A stretch of 64,000 bases of DNA from Betaproteobacteria bacterium (lineage in GTDB: Bacteria; Pseudomonadota; Gammaproteobacteria; Burkholderiales; SG8-39), in contig JAJDOG010000024.1 in the NCBI GenBank assembly GCA_022340285.1, positions 186,001-250,000 of the forward strand, written 5' to 3'. The notes under the pieces were generated by a model. It was not told the origin of the DNA and searched no databases. It worked only from the letters and a program-made list of their open reading frames with translations. The translations under genes were made by a program, and so were the position numbers. Each line of letters opens with the position of its first letter. Positions within the stretch are counted from its first letter, which is position 1. This document shows, piece by piece, positions 37,553 to 46,728 of the stretch.

Positions 37553-38419
37553 ATGATTCGAAGCATGACTGGCTATGCCGCCGTGACCCGGGAGTTACCC
37601 CAGGGGCTGCTGCAGCTCGAGCTCAAGACCGTAAACGGCCGCTACCTAGACATGCAATTCAGGTTGGCGGAGGAGTTCCGCTGGTGCGAGCCGCAGCTGC
37701 GCGACCTCGCGTCGGGGGCCCTCTCGCGCGGCAAGCTCGATTGCCGCCTTTCGTTCGCCAGCGCCCCGCTGGCTCGCTCGGGGGCGGCCTTGGATGTCGC
37801 ACTGCTCGAGCACCTGGCGCGACTCTCCGCGGAAGTGCGCAACGCGATCCCGGATGCCCAGCCGCTACGCGTGTCCGAAGTGCTGCATTGGCCAGGCGTG
37901 CTGGGCGAGCCCACAGGGGCGGTCGACGACCTGCGTCAGGCGGCGATCGCGCTGATGCAGGAAGCGCTGACGGAGCTCGCGCAGAGCCGCGCCCGCGAAG
38001 GCGAGAAGCTCGCCGGGATGATCCGAGAGCGCGTCGCCGGCATCCGCGCGCGGCTCGTGGAGATAGCGCCGCTCGTGCCACAGGCGATCGCGGCATACGA
38101 GGAGAAACTCATTGCAAAGCTGCGCGAGGTTCTTGCGACCGCGGACGAAGAGCGCATTCGTCAGGAGATCGCGGTGTTCGGCGTGCGCATCGACGTGGCC
38201 GAGGAACTTTCGCGTCTCGGCGCCCACCTCGACGAAGTGGATCGCGCCCTGGAGGGGGGCGGCACGGTCGGCAAGCGCCTCGATTTTCTCATGCAGGAGC
38301 TCAATCGGGAGGCCAATACGCTCGGATCGAAGTCGGCGTCCCGGGAGCTCTCCGCCGCGGCACTCGACTTCAAGCTGCTGATCGAGCAGATGCGCGAACA
38401 GGTGCAGAACATCGAGTGA
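37553..38419 (+). CDS. yicC: YicC/YloC-family endoribonuclease
   Basis: A 288-residue protein of the YicC family, members of which act as endoribonucleases on small RNAs. The family start is MIRSMTGYAAVTRELPQG and the C-terminal DUF1732 region has RLDFLMQELNREANTLGSK (part) ending with FKLLIEQMREQVQNIE. It is followed by gmk after 135 bp, the common yicC-gmk-rpoZ-spoT order. Confidence 0.93.
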   Translation: MIRSMTGYAAVTRELPQGLLQLELKTVNGRYLDMQFRLAEEFRWCEPQLRDLASGALSRGKLDCRLSFASAPLARSGAALDVALLEHLARLSAEVRNAIPDAQPLRVSEVLHWPGVLGEPTGAVDDLRQAAIALMQEALTELAQSRAREGEKLAGMIRERVAGIRARLVEIAPLVPQAIAAYEEKLIAKLREVLATADEERIRQEIAVFGVRIDVAEELSRLGAHLDEVDRALEGGGTVGKRLDFLMQELNREANTLGSKSASRELSAAALDFKLLIEQMREQVQNIE

Positions 38420-38554
38420 ACGGCCCGGGGGCTCGGCAGGCGAAGAATGGTGAATAGTTAACGGCGCGGTACGGTTTTACGCCTCCGGATTCTCCGGTTC
38501 ACGAATTGCCGTTTACCATTCGCTACTATTCTCCATCCATCGAGAGCCACGCGC

Positions 38555-39163
38555 ATGCTAGGTCTGCTCTACATCGTCTCTGCGCCGTCGGGGGCGGGCA
38601 AGTCGACGCTCGTCGCCGCGGCGATCGCAGAAGACCCGGGGCTTGTGCTCTCGATCTCCTACACCACACGCGCGCCCCGGCCGGGTGAACAGGATGGGCG
38701 GGAGTACCACTTCGTCGACCGCGCGACGTTCGTCCGGATGCTCGAGGCGAGCGAATTCCTCGAAAGCGCGGAGGTTCACGGCAACCTTTACGCGACATCG
38801 CAGAAACAGATTGCCGCCGCGCTCGACGCCGGCCGTGACGTGGTGCTCGAGATCGACTGGCAGGGCGCGGAGCAGGTGCGCCGCGCTTTCCCCGACGCGG
38901 TGGGCATCTTCATTCTGCCGCCGTCGATGGACGAGCTGCGCAAACGTCTCGTCAACCGCGGCCAAGATCCCGAACCAGTGATCCGGAAGCGTCTGGCCGC
39001 CGCGGAAGAAGAGATGAGTCATGCCGCAGAGTTCGATTATGCTATAGTTAACAATAACTTCGATGAGGCAAAACGGGATTTTCTGGCAGTCGTGCGCGCT
39101 GCGCGTCTGCGTCTTTCCCGGCAGTGCGCGCTTCACCCGGAAATTTTCGATTTGAAGGAATAG
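38555..39163 (+). CDS. gmk: Guanylate kinase
   Basis: Phosphorylates GMP to GDP, 202 residues. The P-loop is [13 protein letters not shown], the GMP-binding part is [20 protein letters not shown] (in part), and the lid precedes [13 protein letters not shown]. The length is normal. rpoZ starts 8 bp after the stop. As the (p)ppGpp synthetase gene lies just downstream, GTP supply and stringent control sit together. Confidence 0.97.
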   Translation: MLGLLYIVSAPSGAGKSTLVAAAIAEDPGLVLSISYTTRAPRPGEQDGREYHFVDRATFVRMLEASEFLESAEVHGNLYATSQKQIAAALDAGRDVVLEIDWQGAEQVRRAFPDAVGIFILPPSMDELRKRLVNRGQDPEPVIRKRLAAAEEEMSHAAEFDYAIVNNNFDEAKRDFLAVVRAARLRLSRQCALHPEIFDLKE

Positions 39164-39171
39164 GAACTGCC

Positions 39172-39381
39172 ATGGCACGCATCACCGTCGACGACTGTCT
39201 CAAGAGAATTCCCAACCGTTTCCAGCTCACCCTCGCCGCGACGTATCGAGCGCGCCAGCTCGCTCAGGGTGGCTCGCCGATGATCGAGACCTCGCGGGAC
39301 AAGGTGACCGTCATCGCGCTGCGCGAGGTCGCTGCCGGCAAGGTCGGGCTGGAGATGCTCAATCGCGTCAACGTGAGTTGA
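39172..39381 (+). CDS. rpoZ: RNA polymerase omega subunit
   Basis: A 69-residue accessory subunit that helps assemble RNA polymerase and forms one ppGpp site with beta-prime. It starts [19 protein letters not shown] at the ATG at 39172, after AAGGAATAGGAACTGCC, and contains [10 protein letters not shown] and [16 protein letters not shown]. Located between gmk and spoT as usual. Confidence 0.97.
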   Translation: MARITVDDCLKRIPNRFQLTLAATYRARQLAQGGSPMIETSRDKVTVIALREVAAGKVGLEMLNRVNVS

Positions 39382-39472
39382 ACTCCGGCCCTGTCCGTGA
39401 ACGCATCGCGCTGACCTGGCTCGCGCCGGGCGCGCCGGCGCATGGGTCGGGGCCTCCCACCCGGAAGTCACC

Positions 39473-41599
39473 ATGAGCGCGCTGGCCGAACCGCTTGCAG
39501 AGCTCAAGGCGTCGGTTGCGAGCTATCTCAAGCCGGCCGATCTCACGCGGCTCGAAGAGGCCTACCACTTCAGCAATCGCGCTCATCACGGCCAGTACAG
39601 GAAGAGCGGCGAACCCTACATTCACCACCCGGTGGCCGTCGCCGAGATCCTCTCCCACTGGCATCTCGATCCGCAGACATTGGTCGCTGCGCTTCTGCAC
39701 GACGTTCTCGAGGACACTGATGTCATCAAGGACGATATCAGCGAGCGGTTCGGCAAGCCGGTTGCCGACCTCGTAGACGGGGTCTCCAAGCTCGATCGCA
39801 TCGAGTTTCAGACCGCGCTGGACGCGCAGGCCGAGAACTTCCGCAAGATGCTTCTCGCGATGGCGCGCGACGTGCGCGTCATCCTCATCAAGCTGGCCGA
39901 CCGGCTGCACAACATGCGCACGCTTGAGGCCGTGTCGGCCGCGCAGCGCACGCGCGTGGCACGCGAGACCCTGGAGATCTACGCTCCGATCGCCAACCGC
40001 CTCGGGCTCGATTCGCTTTACCGAGAGCTCCAGGAGCTCGCCTTCAAGTACCTCTATCCGCTGCGTTACGCAACACTCGCCAAAGCCGTCAAGGCGGCGC
40101 GCGGCAATCGTCGCGAGGTGGTCGGCAAAGTGGTTGATTCGATCCGCCAGAAGCTTGCAGATTCGGGTATCGAGGCGATGGTGACCGGTCGGGAGAAGCA
40201 CATCTTCTCGATCTACAAGAAGATGGTCGAGAAGCATCTTTCGTTCTCCGAGGTGCTGGACATTTACGGCTATCGGGTGGTGGTGAACGATGTGCCCTCC
40301 TGCTACATCGCGCTCGGCGCGCTGCATGCGCTCTACAAGCCGGTGCCCGGAAAGTTCAAGGATTACGTCGCCATCCCGAAGGGCAACGGCTACCAGTCCC
40401 TGCATACCTCGCTGATCGGCCCTTACGGCATGCCGCTCGAAGTGCAGATCCGCACCTGGGACATGCACCGTATCGCGGAAACGGGCGTCGCCTCGCATTG
40501 GGTCTACAAGGATGACCAGGGCACCCTCTTCGAGGTGCAACAGCGCACTCACCGATGGCTGCAGTCGCTCGTCGAGATCCAGGACACCAGCGGTGATCCG
40601 GCCGAGTTCCTCGAGCACATCAAGGTCGATCTCTTCCCCGACGAGGTATACGTGTTCACCCCGGCGGGAGAGATCAAGTCGCTGCCGCGCGGCGCGACGC
40701 CGGTGGATTTCGCCTACGCCGTGCACACCGATATCGGCAACCGATGCGTGGCGGCGAAGGTCAACTACGAGCTGGTCCCGCTGCGCACCGAGCTCAAGAA
40801 CGGCGACCAGGTCGAGGTCATCACGGCGACCCACGCCAACCCGAATCCGGCGTGGCTCTCGTACGTCAAGACCGGCAAGGCCCGCTCGCAGATCCGGCAC
40901 TTCCTGAAGACCATGCAATTCGAAGAGTCTGCAGCGCTCGGAGAGCGGCTTCTGAATCAGGCGCTGCGCGGTCTCGATGCCGAGCCCAATGTGATCGATG
41001 CGGATCGCTGGGAAAAGCTGGTTCGAGAAACCAGCGCTCGCTCGCGCCAGGAGATTCTGGCCGACATCGGGCTCGGCAAGCGCCTACCGGCAATCGTCGC
41101 CCGGGAGCTCCTCGTCACCCCGGGCGCCGAGGCGTCCGACGACTCCCGTCCCGGCGGCTCGATCGTCATTCGCGGCTCGGAAGGAATGGCGGTCCAGTTC
41201 GCCAAGTGCTGCCGGCCGATACCGGGCGACCCGATCGTGGGCTTCATCAAGAAGGGTCAGGGACTGGTCGTGCACAACCACGACTGCGCGACCGCGGCCA
41301 AGGCGCGTTCCGACCCGGAAAAATGGATCGACGTCGAGTGGGCCACGGACACCGAGAAGATGTACGACGTCGGCATCCGGGTCACTGCGGCGAACCAGCG
41401 GGGGGTCCTCGCCAAGGTGGCGGCCGCGATCGCCGAAGCCGGATCCAACATCGAGAACGTCATCATGGACGAAGAGCGTGGCATGTACACGACGATGCAT
41501 TTCACGATCCAGGTCAGCCACCGCCAACATCTGGCGCGAGTGATGCGGAACCTGCGGCGCGTTCCGGATGTCGTACGCATCTTGCGGCAGCGGGACTGA
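39473..41599 (+). CDS. spoT: Bifunctional (p)ppGpp synthetase/hydrolase
   Basis: Controls the stringent alarmone, 708 residues. The N-terminal HD hydrolase domain has YIHHPVAVAEIL and LLHDVLEDTDV (H76-D77 pair). The synthetase domain has YGYRVVVNDVPSCYIALGAL and IPKGNGYQSLHTSLIGP, followed by TGS (VFTPAGEIKSLPRGATPVDF), and a C-terminal ACT domain. The usual RxKD of SpoT-type enzymes is KFKD (residues 294-297). The HD domain looks intact, so hydrolysis is expected; synthetase strength is uncertain. Confidence 0.95.
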   Translation: MSALAEPLAELKASVASYLKPADLTRLEEAYHFSNRAHHGQYRKSGEPYIHHPVAVAEILSHWHLDPQTLVAALLHDVLEDTDVIKDDISERFGKPVADLVDGVSKLDRIEFQTALDAQAENFRKMLLAMARDVRVILIKLADRLHNMRTLEAVSAAQRTRVARETLEIYAPIANRLGLDSLYRELQELAFKYLYPLRYATLAKAVKAARGNRREVVGKVVDSIRQKLADSGIEAMVTGREKHIFSIYKKMVEKHLSFSEVLDIYGYRVVVNDVPSCYIALGALHALYKPVPGKFKDYVAIPKGNGYQSLHTSLIGPYGMPLEVQIRTWDMHRIAETGVASHWVYKDDQGTLFEVQQRTHRWLQSLVEIQDTSGDPAEFLEHIKVDLFPDEVYVFTPAGEIKSLPRGATPVDFAYAVHTDIGNRCVAAKVNYELVPLRTELKNGDQVEVITATHANPNPAWLSYVKTGKARSQIRHFLKTMQFEESAALGERLLNQALRGLDAEPNVIDADRWEKLVRETSARSRQEILADIGLGKRLPAIVARELLVTPGAEASDDSRPGGSIVIRGSEGMAVQFAKCCRPIPGDPIVGFIKKGQGLVVHNHDCATAAKARSDPEKWIDVEWATDTEKMYDVGIRVTAANQRGVLAKVAAAIAEAGSNIENVIMDEERGMYTTMHFTIQVSHRQHLARVMRNLRRVPDVVRILRQRD

Positions 41600-41658
41600 C
41601 GTTGGAAGCGCCGTTCCAGCGTCCAAACCAGGATGAAGGATAATCAAGGAGAGGCACT

Positions 41659-42150
41659 ATGAAAGCGTGGATTGCGATAGGGGCCATGTGCGCGATCATG
41701 CTGGCGGGCTGCGCCGCCGTGGTCCCCCACAGCGTGAACGCCGGCATGTCCGAGTCGGAAGTTCTTCGCGCCGGCGGCAAGCCGGCGCGCGAGCACAAGC
41801 TGTCTGACGGGGAAACCGCCTGGGACTATACCCTGCAACCCTCCGGATACTTTACGTGGCGGGTCGTATTCGGGCGCGACGGTCGGGTGCGCGAGGTCCG
41901 TAACCTGACGACCTACGAGAATTCCCTGAAGGTCGCACCCGGAATGACGGAATCCGAGGTGGAACAGATCATGGGTCCGACCTTCATCCGCGAGAAGTAC
42001 TGGACGGGCAACTATTCGATCGGCTACCGCTACATGGACGACGCAACCTTCATGATGATGACCGTGCTCATGAGCAAGGACGGCCATGTGACGACGGCGG
42101 TCTGGCAGCCGGACAACATCATGTACGACGCCACCTCGGACGTGAAGTAG
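41659..42150 (+). CDS. Small lipoprotein with BamE-like repeated motif
   Basis: A 163-residue predicted lipoprotein; the signal ends in the lipobox IMLAGC, with C18 the lipidated residue. The mature part has two similar segments, NAGMSESEVLRAGGKP and APGMTESEVEQIMGPT, each followed by a beta-rich stretch, which looks like a duplicated BamE/SmpA-type unit. The family is not recognised with certainty. It follows spoT after 59 bp; a weak hairpin without a T run lies at 41600-41621. Confidence 0.75.
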   Translation: MKAWIAIGAMCAIMLAGCAAVVPHSVNAGMSESEVLRAGGKPAREHKLSDGETAWDYTLQPSGYFTWRVVFGRDGRVREVRNLTTYENSLKVAPGMTESEVEQIMGPTFIREKYWTGNYSIGYRYMDDATFMMMTVLMSKDGHVTTAVWQPDNIMYDATSDVK

Positions 42151-42203
42151 CGCGCGCAAGGAGGCTCCGGCGTCGGTACTGCCGGAAGCGAGAGGAGGGA
42201 AAA

Positions 42204-42989
42204 ATGAAGATTCGCGCGAACGGCATCGAGATCAGCTATCTCGCCGAAGGCGACGGGCCGTGGCTCACGATGAGCCATTCGCTTGCCTGCGACCTGCACA
42301 TGTGGGACGAGCAGGCGGCGGTGCTGGCCAAGCACTTCAAAGTACTTCGTTTCGATACCCGCGGTCACGGGGGTAGCGATGCGCCGAAGGGCGCCTACAC
42401 GCTGGAAGCGCTTGCCGACGATCTCAAGGGACTGCTCGATGCGCTGGGCGTCAAGGAGACTCACTATGTCGGGCTGTCACTCGGCGGGATGATCGGGCAG
42501 ACGTTCGCCCTCAAGTATCCGGGCATCCTGAAAACCCTCGTTCTCGCCGACACGACGAGCCGCTATCCCGCGGAAGCGGCGTCGGTGTGGGCTGAGCGTG
42601 TCAAGATCGCCGAGACGCAGGGCATGGAGCCGCTGGTGCAGCCGACGCTCGATCGCTGGTTCACCGAGCCATTCCGCAGCGCGAATCCGGGCAAGACGAA
42701 GCGGATCGGCGACATGATTCGGACGACCCCCGTAGCGGGTTATGCCGGATGCTCGAACGCGATCCCGAAAATCAATGTTACCGCGCGGTTGCGGGAAATC
42801 GACGTGCCGGGCCTCGTCATCGTCGGCGAGCAGGACATGGGCACGCCGATCGCCATGGCCCGGGAGATACACGAAAACTATCCGGGCTCGGAGCTGGTCA
42901 TCATCCCGTCGGCCGCGCATCTCGCGAACGTGGAGCAGCCGGAAGCGTTCAACTCGGCGCTCGCGGACTTTCTCGCCAAGCATCGCTGA
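42204..42989 (+). CDS. Alpha/beta hydrolase, 3-oxoadipate enol-lactonase-like
   Basis: A 261-residue alpha/beta hydrolase with nucleophile Ser in VGLSLGGMIGQTFAL, an acidic residue around VIVGEQDMGTP, and the catalytic His in IPSAAHLANVEQPE. The oxyanion region is MSHSLACDLHMWDEQ and the sequence is like PcaD-type lactonases. It begins after GAGAGGAGGGAAAA. It precedes the SDR and CoA-ligase genes on the same strand and may open a ring-cleavage lactone or a thioester in the same pathway. The substrate is inference. Confidence 0.85.
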   Translation: MKIRANGIEISYLAEGDGPWLTMSHSLACDLHMWDEQAAVLAKHFKVLRFDTRGHGGSDAPKGAYTLEALADDLKGLLDALGVKETHYVGLSLGGMIGQTFALKYPGILKTLVLADTTSRYPAEAASVWAERVKIAETQGMEPLVQPTLDRWFTEPFRSANPGKTKRIGDMIRTTPVAGYAGCSNAIPKINVTARLREIDVPGLVIVGEQDMGTPIAMAREIHENYPGSELVIIPSAAHLANVEQPEAFNSALADFLAKHR

Positions 42990-43038
42990 GGGGCGTGGCG
43001 GTGCGAAACGCGGCGCCCGTCACCCGTGAGGAGTCAAC

Positions 43039-43137
43039 ATGTCCGGATTGACGGGACGCCACGCTGTCGTAACGGGCGGCGGGCGCGAAGATTTTACGCC
43101 CGCACCCGCACATGAGGAAACGATATGTCCGGGTTAA
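43039..43137 (+). pseudogene. Duplicated 5' fragment of the SDR gene (32-residue reading frame)
   Basis: An ATG with its own ribosome site (GTGAGGAG) opens a 32-codon frame starting [16 protein letters not shown], almost the same as the next gene's first 16 residues. It then continues out of homology ([12 protein letters not shown]...) and stops at TAA 43135-43137, inside the real SDR start region. About 50 bp of coding sequence and the leader before it are repeated with scattered differences. It may be a relic, or a short leader peptide whose translation affects the SDR start at 43125. Confidence 0.7.
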
Positions 43138-43898
43138 CGGGACGCCATGCCATCGTGACGGGCGGCGGGCGCGGCATAGGCGCGGCGATCGCGGAGATGC
43201 TTGCGCGGGAGGGCGCCTCCGTCACGCTGATGGGCCGGGACCGCGCGAGGCTCGAGGCCCGCGCGCGCGCGCTCACTGGACCCGGGCCGACCGACTTTGC
43301 CGTCTGCGATGTCGGCGGCGAGGATTCCGTCGCGCAGGCGTTTGGGGAGATCCGGGGACGGCATTCCCAAATCGATATTCTCGTCAACAACGCCGGCCAG
43401 GCTGACAGCGCGCCCTTTCCGAAGACCGATTCCGCACTCTGGGCGAAAATGCTCGCGGTGAATCTCACCGGCACGTTTCTCTGCGCCCGTGAGGTCGTAC
43501 CGGAGATGGTCAAGCGAGGGTGGGGCCGCATCGTGAACGTGGCCAGCACGGCAGGCCTGGTAGGCTATCCATACGTGGTCGCCTATTGTGCGGCGAAGCA
43601 CGGCGTCATCGGTCTCACCCGTTCGCTCGCGCTCGAAACGGCCAAGACCGGCGTCACGATCAACGCGGTGTGCCCCGGCTATACCGACACGGACATCGTG
43701 AAAGATGCCGTGGCCAACATCATGCAAAAGACCGGCAAGACCGAAGCCGAGGCACGCGCCGCGCTGGTGCGCCACAATCCGCAGGGGCGGATGGTGCAAC
43801 CCGACGAGGTGGCGAACGCGGTGCGCTGGCTTTGCCTTCCGGGTGCGGAGTCCGTGACGGGACAGGCGATCGTCCTTGCAGGCGGGGAGGTAATGTGA
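43125..43898 (+). CDS. Short-chain dehydrogenase/reductase (FabG-like)
   Basis: Classical SDR, 257 residues, NAD(P)-dependent. The cofactor loop is [11 protein letters not shown], followed by NNAG, catalytic Ser in [10 protein letters not shown], the YxxxK motif (YCAAKHG) and the C-terminal [14 protein letters not shown]. Probably a 3-hydroxyacyl-CoA dehydrogenase in the breakdown of a ring-derived CoA thioester, since the ligase gene starts in its stop (TGATG overlap). The start is ATG 43125 after TGAGGAAACGAT. The upstream duplicate of its 5' end is listed separately. Confidence 0.88.
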   Translation: MSGLTGRHAIVTGGGRGIGAAIAEMLAREGASVTLMGRDRARLEARARALTGPGPTDFAVCDVGGEDSVAQAFGEIRGRHSQIDILVNNAGQADSAPFPKTDSALWAKMLAVNLTGTFLCAREVVPEMVKRGWGRIVNVASTAGLVGYPYVVAYCAAKHGVIGLTRSLALETAKTGVTINAVCPGYTDTDIVKDAVANIMQKTGKTEAEARAALVRHNPQGRMVQPDEVANAVRWLCLPGAESVTGQAIVLAGGEVM

Positions 43899-45568
43899 TG
43901 CCTCGAGAAAACGAAAAGCGCATGGCGTATACCGCGCACGTGGACACTTTCGCGCGCGACAACCTGCCGCCGCCGGACCAGATGCCCGAGTTCCTGTTCG
44001 AACGGCCCGAGGTGCACTATCCGAAGCGATTGAATTGCGCGGCGGAGCTTCTGGACCGGATGGTCGCCCGCGGACACGGCGACCGGCCCGTCATCCACAC
44101 GATGCTCGGCGGGCAGAAATTTCACGGAACGTACGCTCAGCTGCTCGCGCGCGCCAACCAAATCGCGCATGTCCTCGCCGAGGATCTGATGCTGGTTCCG
44201 GGCAGCCGGGTGCTGTTGCGCGGTCCGAACAATCCGATGATGGCCGCATGCTGGTTTGGCATCATCAAGGCGGGGTGCATCGCGGTCGCTACGATGCCTT
44301 TGCTGCGGGCCAAGGAGCTCAAGCAGATCATCGACAAGTCGAAGTGCGCGGTGGCTCTGTGCGATGTCCGGCTCGATGAGGAGATGCAGCTCGCCCAGGC
44401 GCAGTGCCCCGAGCTGAAGCAAGTCCTGTATTTCAACGACGGCGCGCCGGGATCCCTGGAAGATGCGATCGCGCCCAAGCCGCAGACATTCGACAACATC
44501 GAGACCGCTGTAGACGACGTGGCGCTCATCGCGTTCACTTCGGGCACGACCGGTCAACCGAAAGGCTGCATTCACTACCACCGGGACGTCGTGGCGATGT
44601 GCGACCTCTTCCCGCATTCCTGCCTGAAGGCAAAACCGAATGACATATTCTGCGGAACGCCTCCGCTGGCATTCACATTCGGGCTCGGTGGCATGCTGTG
44701 CTTCCCGATGCGCGCCGGCGCATCCACTGTCCTGATCGAGAAGCTCACGCCCGAGGAGCTTCTGCAAACGATCCAGGATTTCCGCGCCACGGTGTGCTTC
44801 ACCGCGCCGACCTTCTACCGGCAGATGGCCGAGCTCGCGCCGAAGTACGATCTCTCGAGCCTGAAGAAATGCGTTTCCGCGGGGGAGGCCCTGCCCGACC
44901 CGACCCGCCAGGCGTTCAAGTCGGCTACCGGAATCGAGATTCTCGACGGCCTCGGCTCGACCGAGATGATCCACATCTTCATCTCGCACACCGCGGAGCG
45001 GGTGCGCCCGGGCGCAACTGGCTACGCGATCCCCGGGTACCGCGCCACCATACTCGACGACGACGGCAAGACCTGCGCTCCGGGTGTCGTCGGTCGACTG
45101 GCGGTGAAGGGGCCGACCGGATGCAAGTACCTCGCCGACGAGCGGCAGACAGCCTACGTGCAGAACGGCTGGAACGTGACGGGCGACGCGTACTCGATGG
45201 ACAAGGACGGCTACTTCTACTACCAGGCGCGCACCGACGACATGATCATCTCCGCGGGCTACAACATCGCCGGGCCGGAAGTCGAGACCGCGCTGCTCAC
45301 GCACGAGGCGGTCGCCGAGTGCGGCGTGGTCGGTGTGCCCGATGCCGCGCGCGGCATGATCGTGAAGGCCTACGTCGTGCTGAAGCCGGGCCACCGGGAC
45401 GACGCCGCGATGGCGAAAGCCTTGCAGGAGTACGTGAAAGCGACGATCGCCCCCTACAAGTACCCGCGCGCGGTCGAGTTCGTCACCGCGCTGCCGCGCA
45501 CCGAGACAGGCAAGCTGCAGCGCTTCAAGCTGCGCGATATGGCGTTGCAGGGAGCCGCAGGGACCTAA
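43898..45568 (+). CDS. Aromatic acid CoA ligase, 2-aminobenzoate-CoA ligase type
   Basis: Class I adenylate-forming ligase, 556 residues. The N-terminus (AYTAHVDTFARDNLPP) resembles 2-aminobenzoate-CoA ligase (AbmG) and benzoate-CoA ligases. The ATP loop is IAFTSGTTGQPKG (residues 211-223), A5 is GLGSTEMIHIF, the hinge is YYQARTDDMIISAGYNI, and the catalytic Lys is in TETGKLQRFKL near the C-terminus. It is coupled to the SDR gene. It would activate an aromatic acid, perhaps anthranilate, for CoA-bound breakdown. It converges with the RdhA-like gene after 15 bp. The substrate is not proven. Confidence 0.85.
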   Translation: MPRENEKRMAYTAHVDTFARDNLPPPDQMPEFLFERPEVHYPKRLNCAAELLDRMVARGHGDRPVIHTMLGGQKFHGTYAQLLARANQIAHVLAEDLMLVPGSRVLLRGPNNPMMAACWFGIIKAGCIAVATMPLLRAKELKQIIDKSKCAVALCDVRLDEEMQLAQAQCPELKQVLYFNDGAPGSLEDAIAPKPQTFDNIETAVDDVALIAFTSGTTGQPKGCIHYHRDVVAMCDLFPHSCLKAKPNDIFCGTPPLAFTFGLGGMLCFPMRAGASTVLIEKLTPEELLQTIQDFRATVCFTAPTFYRQMAELAPKYDLSSLKKCVSAGEALPDPTRQAFKSATGIEILDGLGSTEMIHIFISHTAERVRPGATGYAIPGYRATILDDDGKTCAPGVVGRLAVKGPTGCKYLADERQTAYVQNGWNVTGDAYSMDKDGYFYYQARTDDMIISAGYNIAGPEVETALLTHEAVAECGVVGVPDAARGMIVKAYVVLKPGHRDDAAMAKALQEYVKATIAPYKYPRAVEFVTALPRTETGKLQRFKLRDMALQGAAGT

Positions 45569-45583
45569 TCACCCACTCGCTAT

Positions 45584-46579
45584 TCACGCGTCGCGGCGGT
45601 TGCCGCGCGCCTTGCGCGCGGTCCATCGTTCGGCGAGTGTCGGCGCGCGTCCGGGCGTGCTCCAAGGACAGACCGCGATACAGATTCCGCAGCCGTATGT
45701 CTCGTTGAAGTACGGGATGCAGCGGTCGAAATCGACGTACCACTTCTCCACCCCGCGGACGAGCTGCTTCACGGGCGAGATCGCATCGGGTGGACAGGCG
45801 TCGATGCAGACCTGGCAGCGCGTACAGAAATCGTCGGCGCCGAACTCGTCCGGCTGGTCCGGGACGAGCGGTAACGCCGTAGTGACGGCAGCAAGGCGGA
45901 ACGACGAGCCGTAGGTCCGGTTGATGAGCGAGCCGTGCTTTCCGAGTTCGCCGAACCCGCACGCCATCGCTGCCGGCATCATGCTGAGCGCGCCGGCCCA
46001 CGGCCCCTGGTGGGGATCGGCCGCGTGCCCCTGACCGCGAATGAAGTTCGCGAGGTCCATCGCGGCCCGCGCGCCGCGGTTGTACTGCTCGGCGATCTCG
46101 ACCTGCGCGGTGACGTTGTCGGCGGTCGACGGCTGGTCGGCGAGCCGGGTGTGATCCATGGCCACTCCCAGGACGACGACCCACGGGAGATCAAGCTCGT
46201 AACCCTCGTACACCCACGACGGATCCATGCGCGCGATGCCGACGAGATCGGCGTCGTGCGCGAGCGCAAATGATTTTACGATTGCGGTCCATTCCGCGGC
46301 GGCGCGCGTCACGCGCTCGCCGGCAATCGGGTCGGGCCGACGCGGTCCACGATCACCCTTGGCGTAGGCATCGCGAAACGCCGTGACCGAGTTGAACCGC
46401 GCGACGACATGCTCCTGCATCGCGCCATGTGTTTCGCGCTCCGGCCTGTGCCAGAAGATCGGCGTCGGCCGACGCTCTGCCGGCTCGCCGACCCCGTTCA
46501 CGCTGTTGCCCGAAACGGCGGGCTGCAGCGCGAGGAACGCCGGGTCCGGCTGGAACGTGCCGCGCGCCTTGCGCTTCAT
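45584..46579 (-). CDS. Reductive dehalogenase (RdhA)-superfamily iron-sulfur protein
   Basis: A 331-residue soluble protein with two ferredoxin-type [4Fe-4S] motifs: C252/C255/C258/C262 (FCTRCQVCIDACPPDAI) and C287/C297/C300/C304 (CIPYFNETYGCGICIAVCP). Upstream it has ADLVGIARMDPSWVYEG, LANFIRGQGHAADPH and GFGELGKHGSLINRTYG, which match the cobamide-binding catalytic part of RdhA proteins. QueG is a more distant relative. There is no TAT signal, no membrane anchor gene and no fused reductase domain. The start at 46579 has GAAGGAGAT. The role may be removal of halogen or a related reductive step; the fold assignment is from motif memory only. Confidence 0.75.
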   Translation of the reverse strand: MKRKARGTFQPDPAFLALQPAVSGNSVNGVGEPAERRPTPIFWHRPERETHGAMQEHVVARFNSVTAFRDAYAKGDRGPRRPDPIAGERVTRAAAEWTAIVKSFALAHDADLVGIARMDPSWVYEGYELDLPWVVVLGVAMDHTRLADQPSTADNVTAQVEIAEQYNRGARAAMDLANFIRGQGHAADPHQGPWAGALSMMPAAMACGFGELGKHGSLINRTYGSSFRLAAVTTALPLVPDQPDEFGADDFCTRCQVCIDACPPDAISPVKQLVRGVEKWYVDFDRCIPYFNETYGCGICIAVCPWSTPGRAPTLAERWTARKARGNRRDA

Positions 46580-46728
46580 TCCGGCATCTCCTTCATTCGA
46601 AGTGTCGCTCGCGTAGAGTTAGCCCGCAACGTACACCGAGCGCGCGGGAATGCAAAGCCCGACCCTGCGTAGAATGGCGATGCTCGGTCTGTTTCGACCG
46701 CGCGGAATCGATGCGGGGAACAGTGCTC

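Noticed and set aside
39043-39048. TATAGT in an AT-rich patch as an internal rpoZ promoter
   Set aside because: The bases code the conserved [11 protein letters not shown] part of guanylate kinase, and no -35 is found at the right distance.
41600-41621. Stem-loop after spoT as an intrinsic terminator
   Set aside because: The stem is short and imperfect and is not followed by a T run.
43679-45394. 571-codon minus-strand frame opposite the CoA ligase
   Set aside because: The ligase has full catalytic motifs; the antisense frame is a GC artefact.
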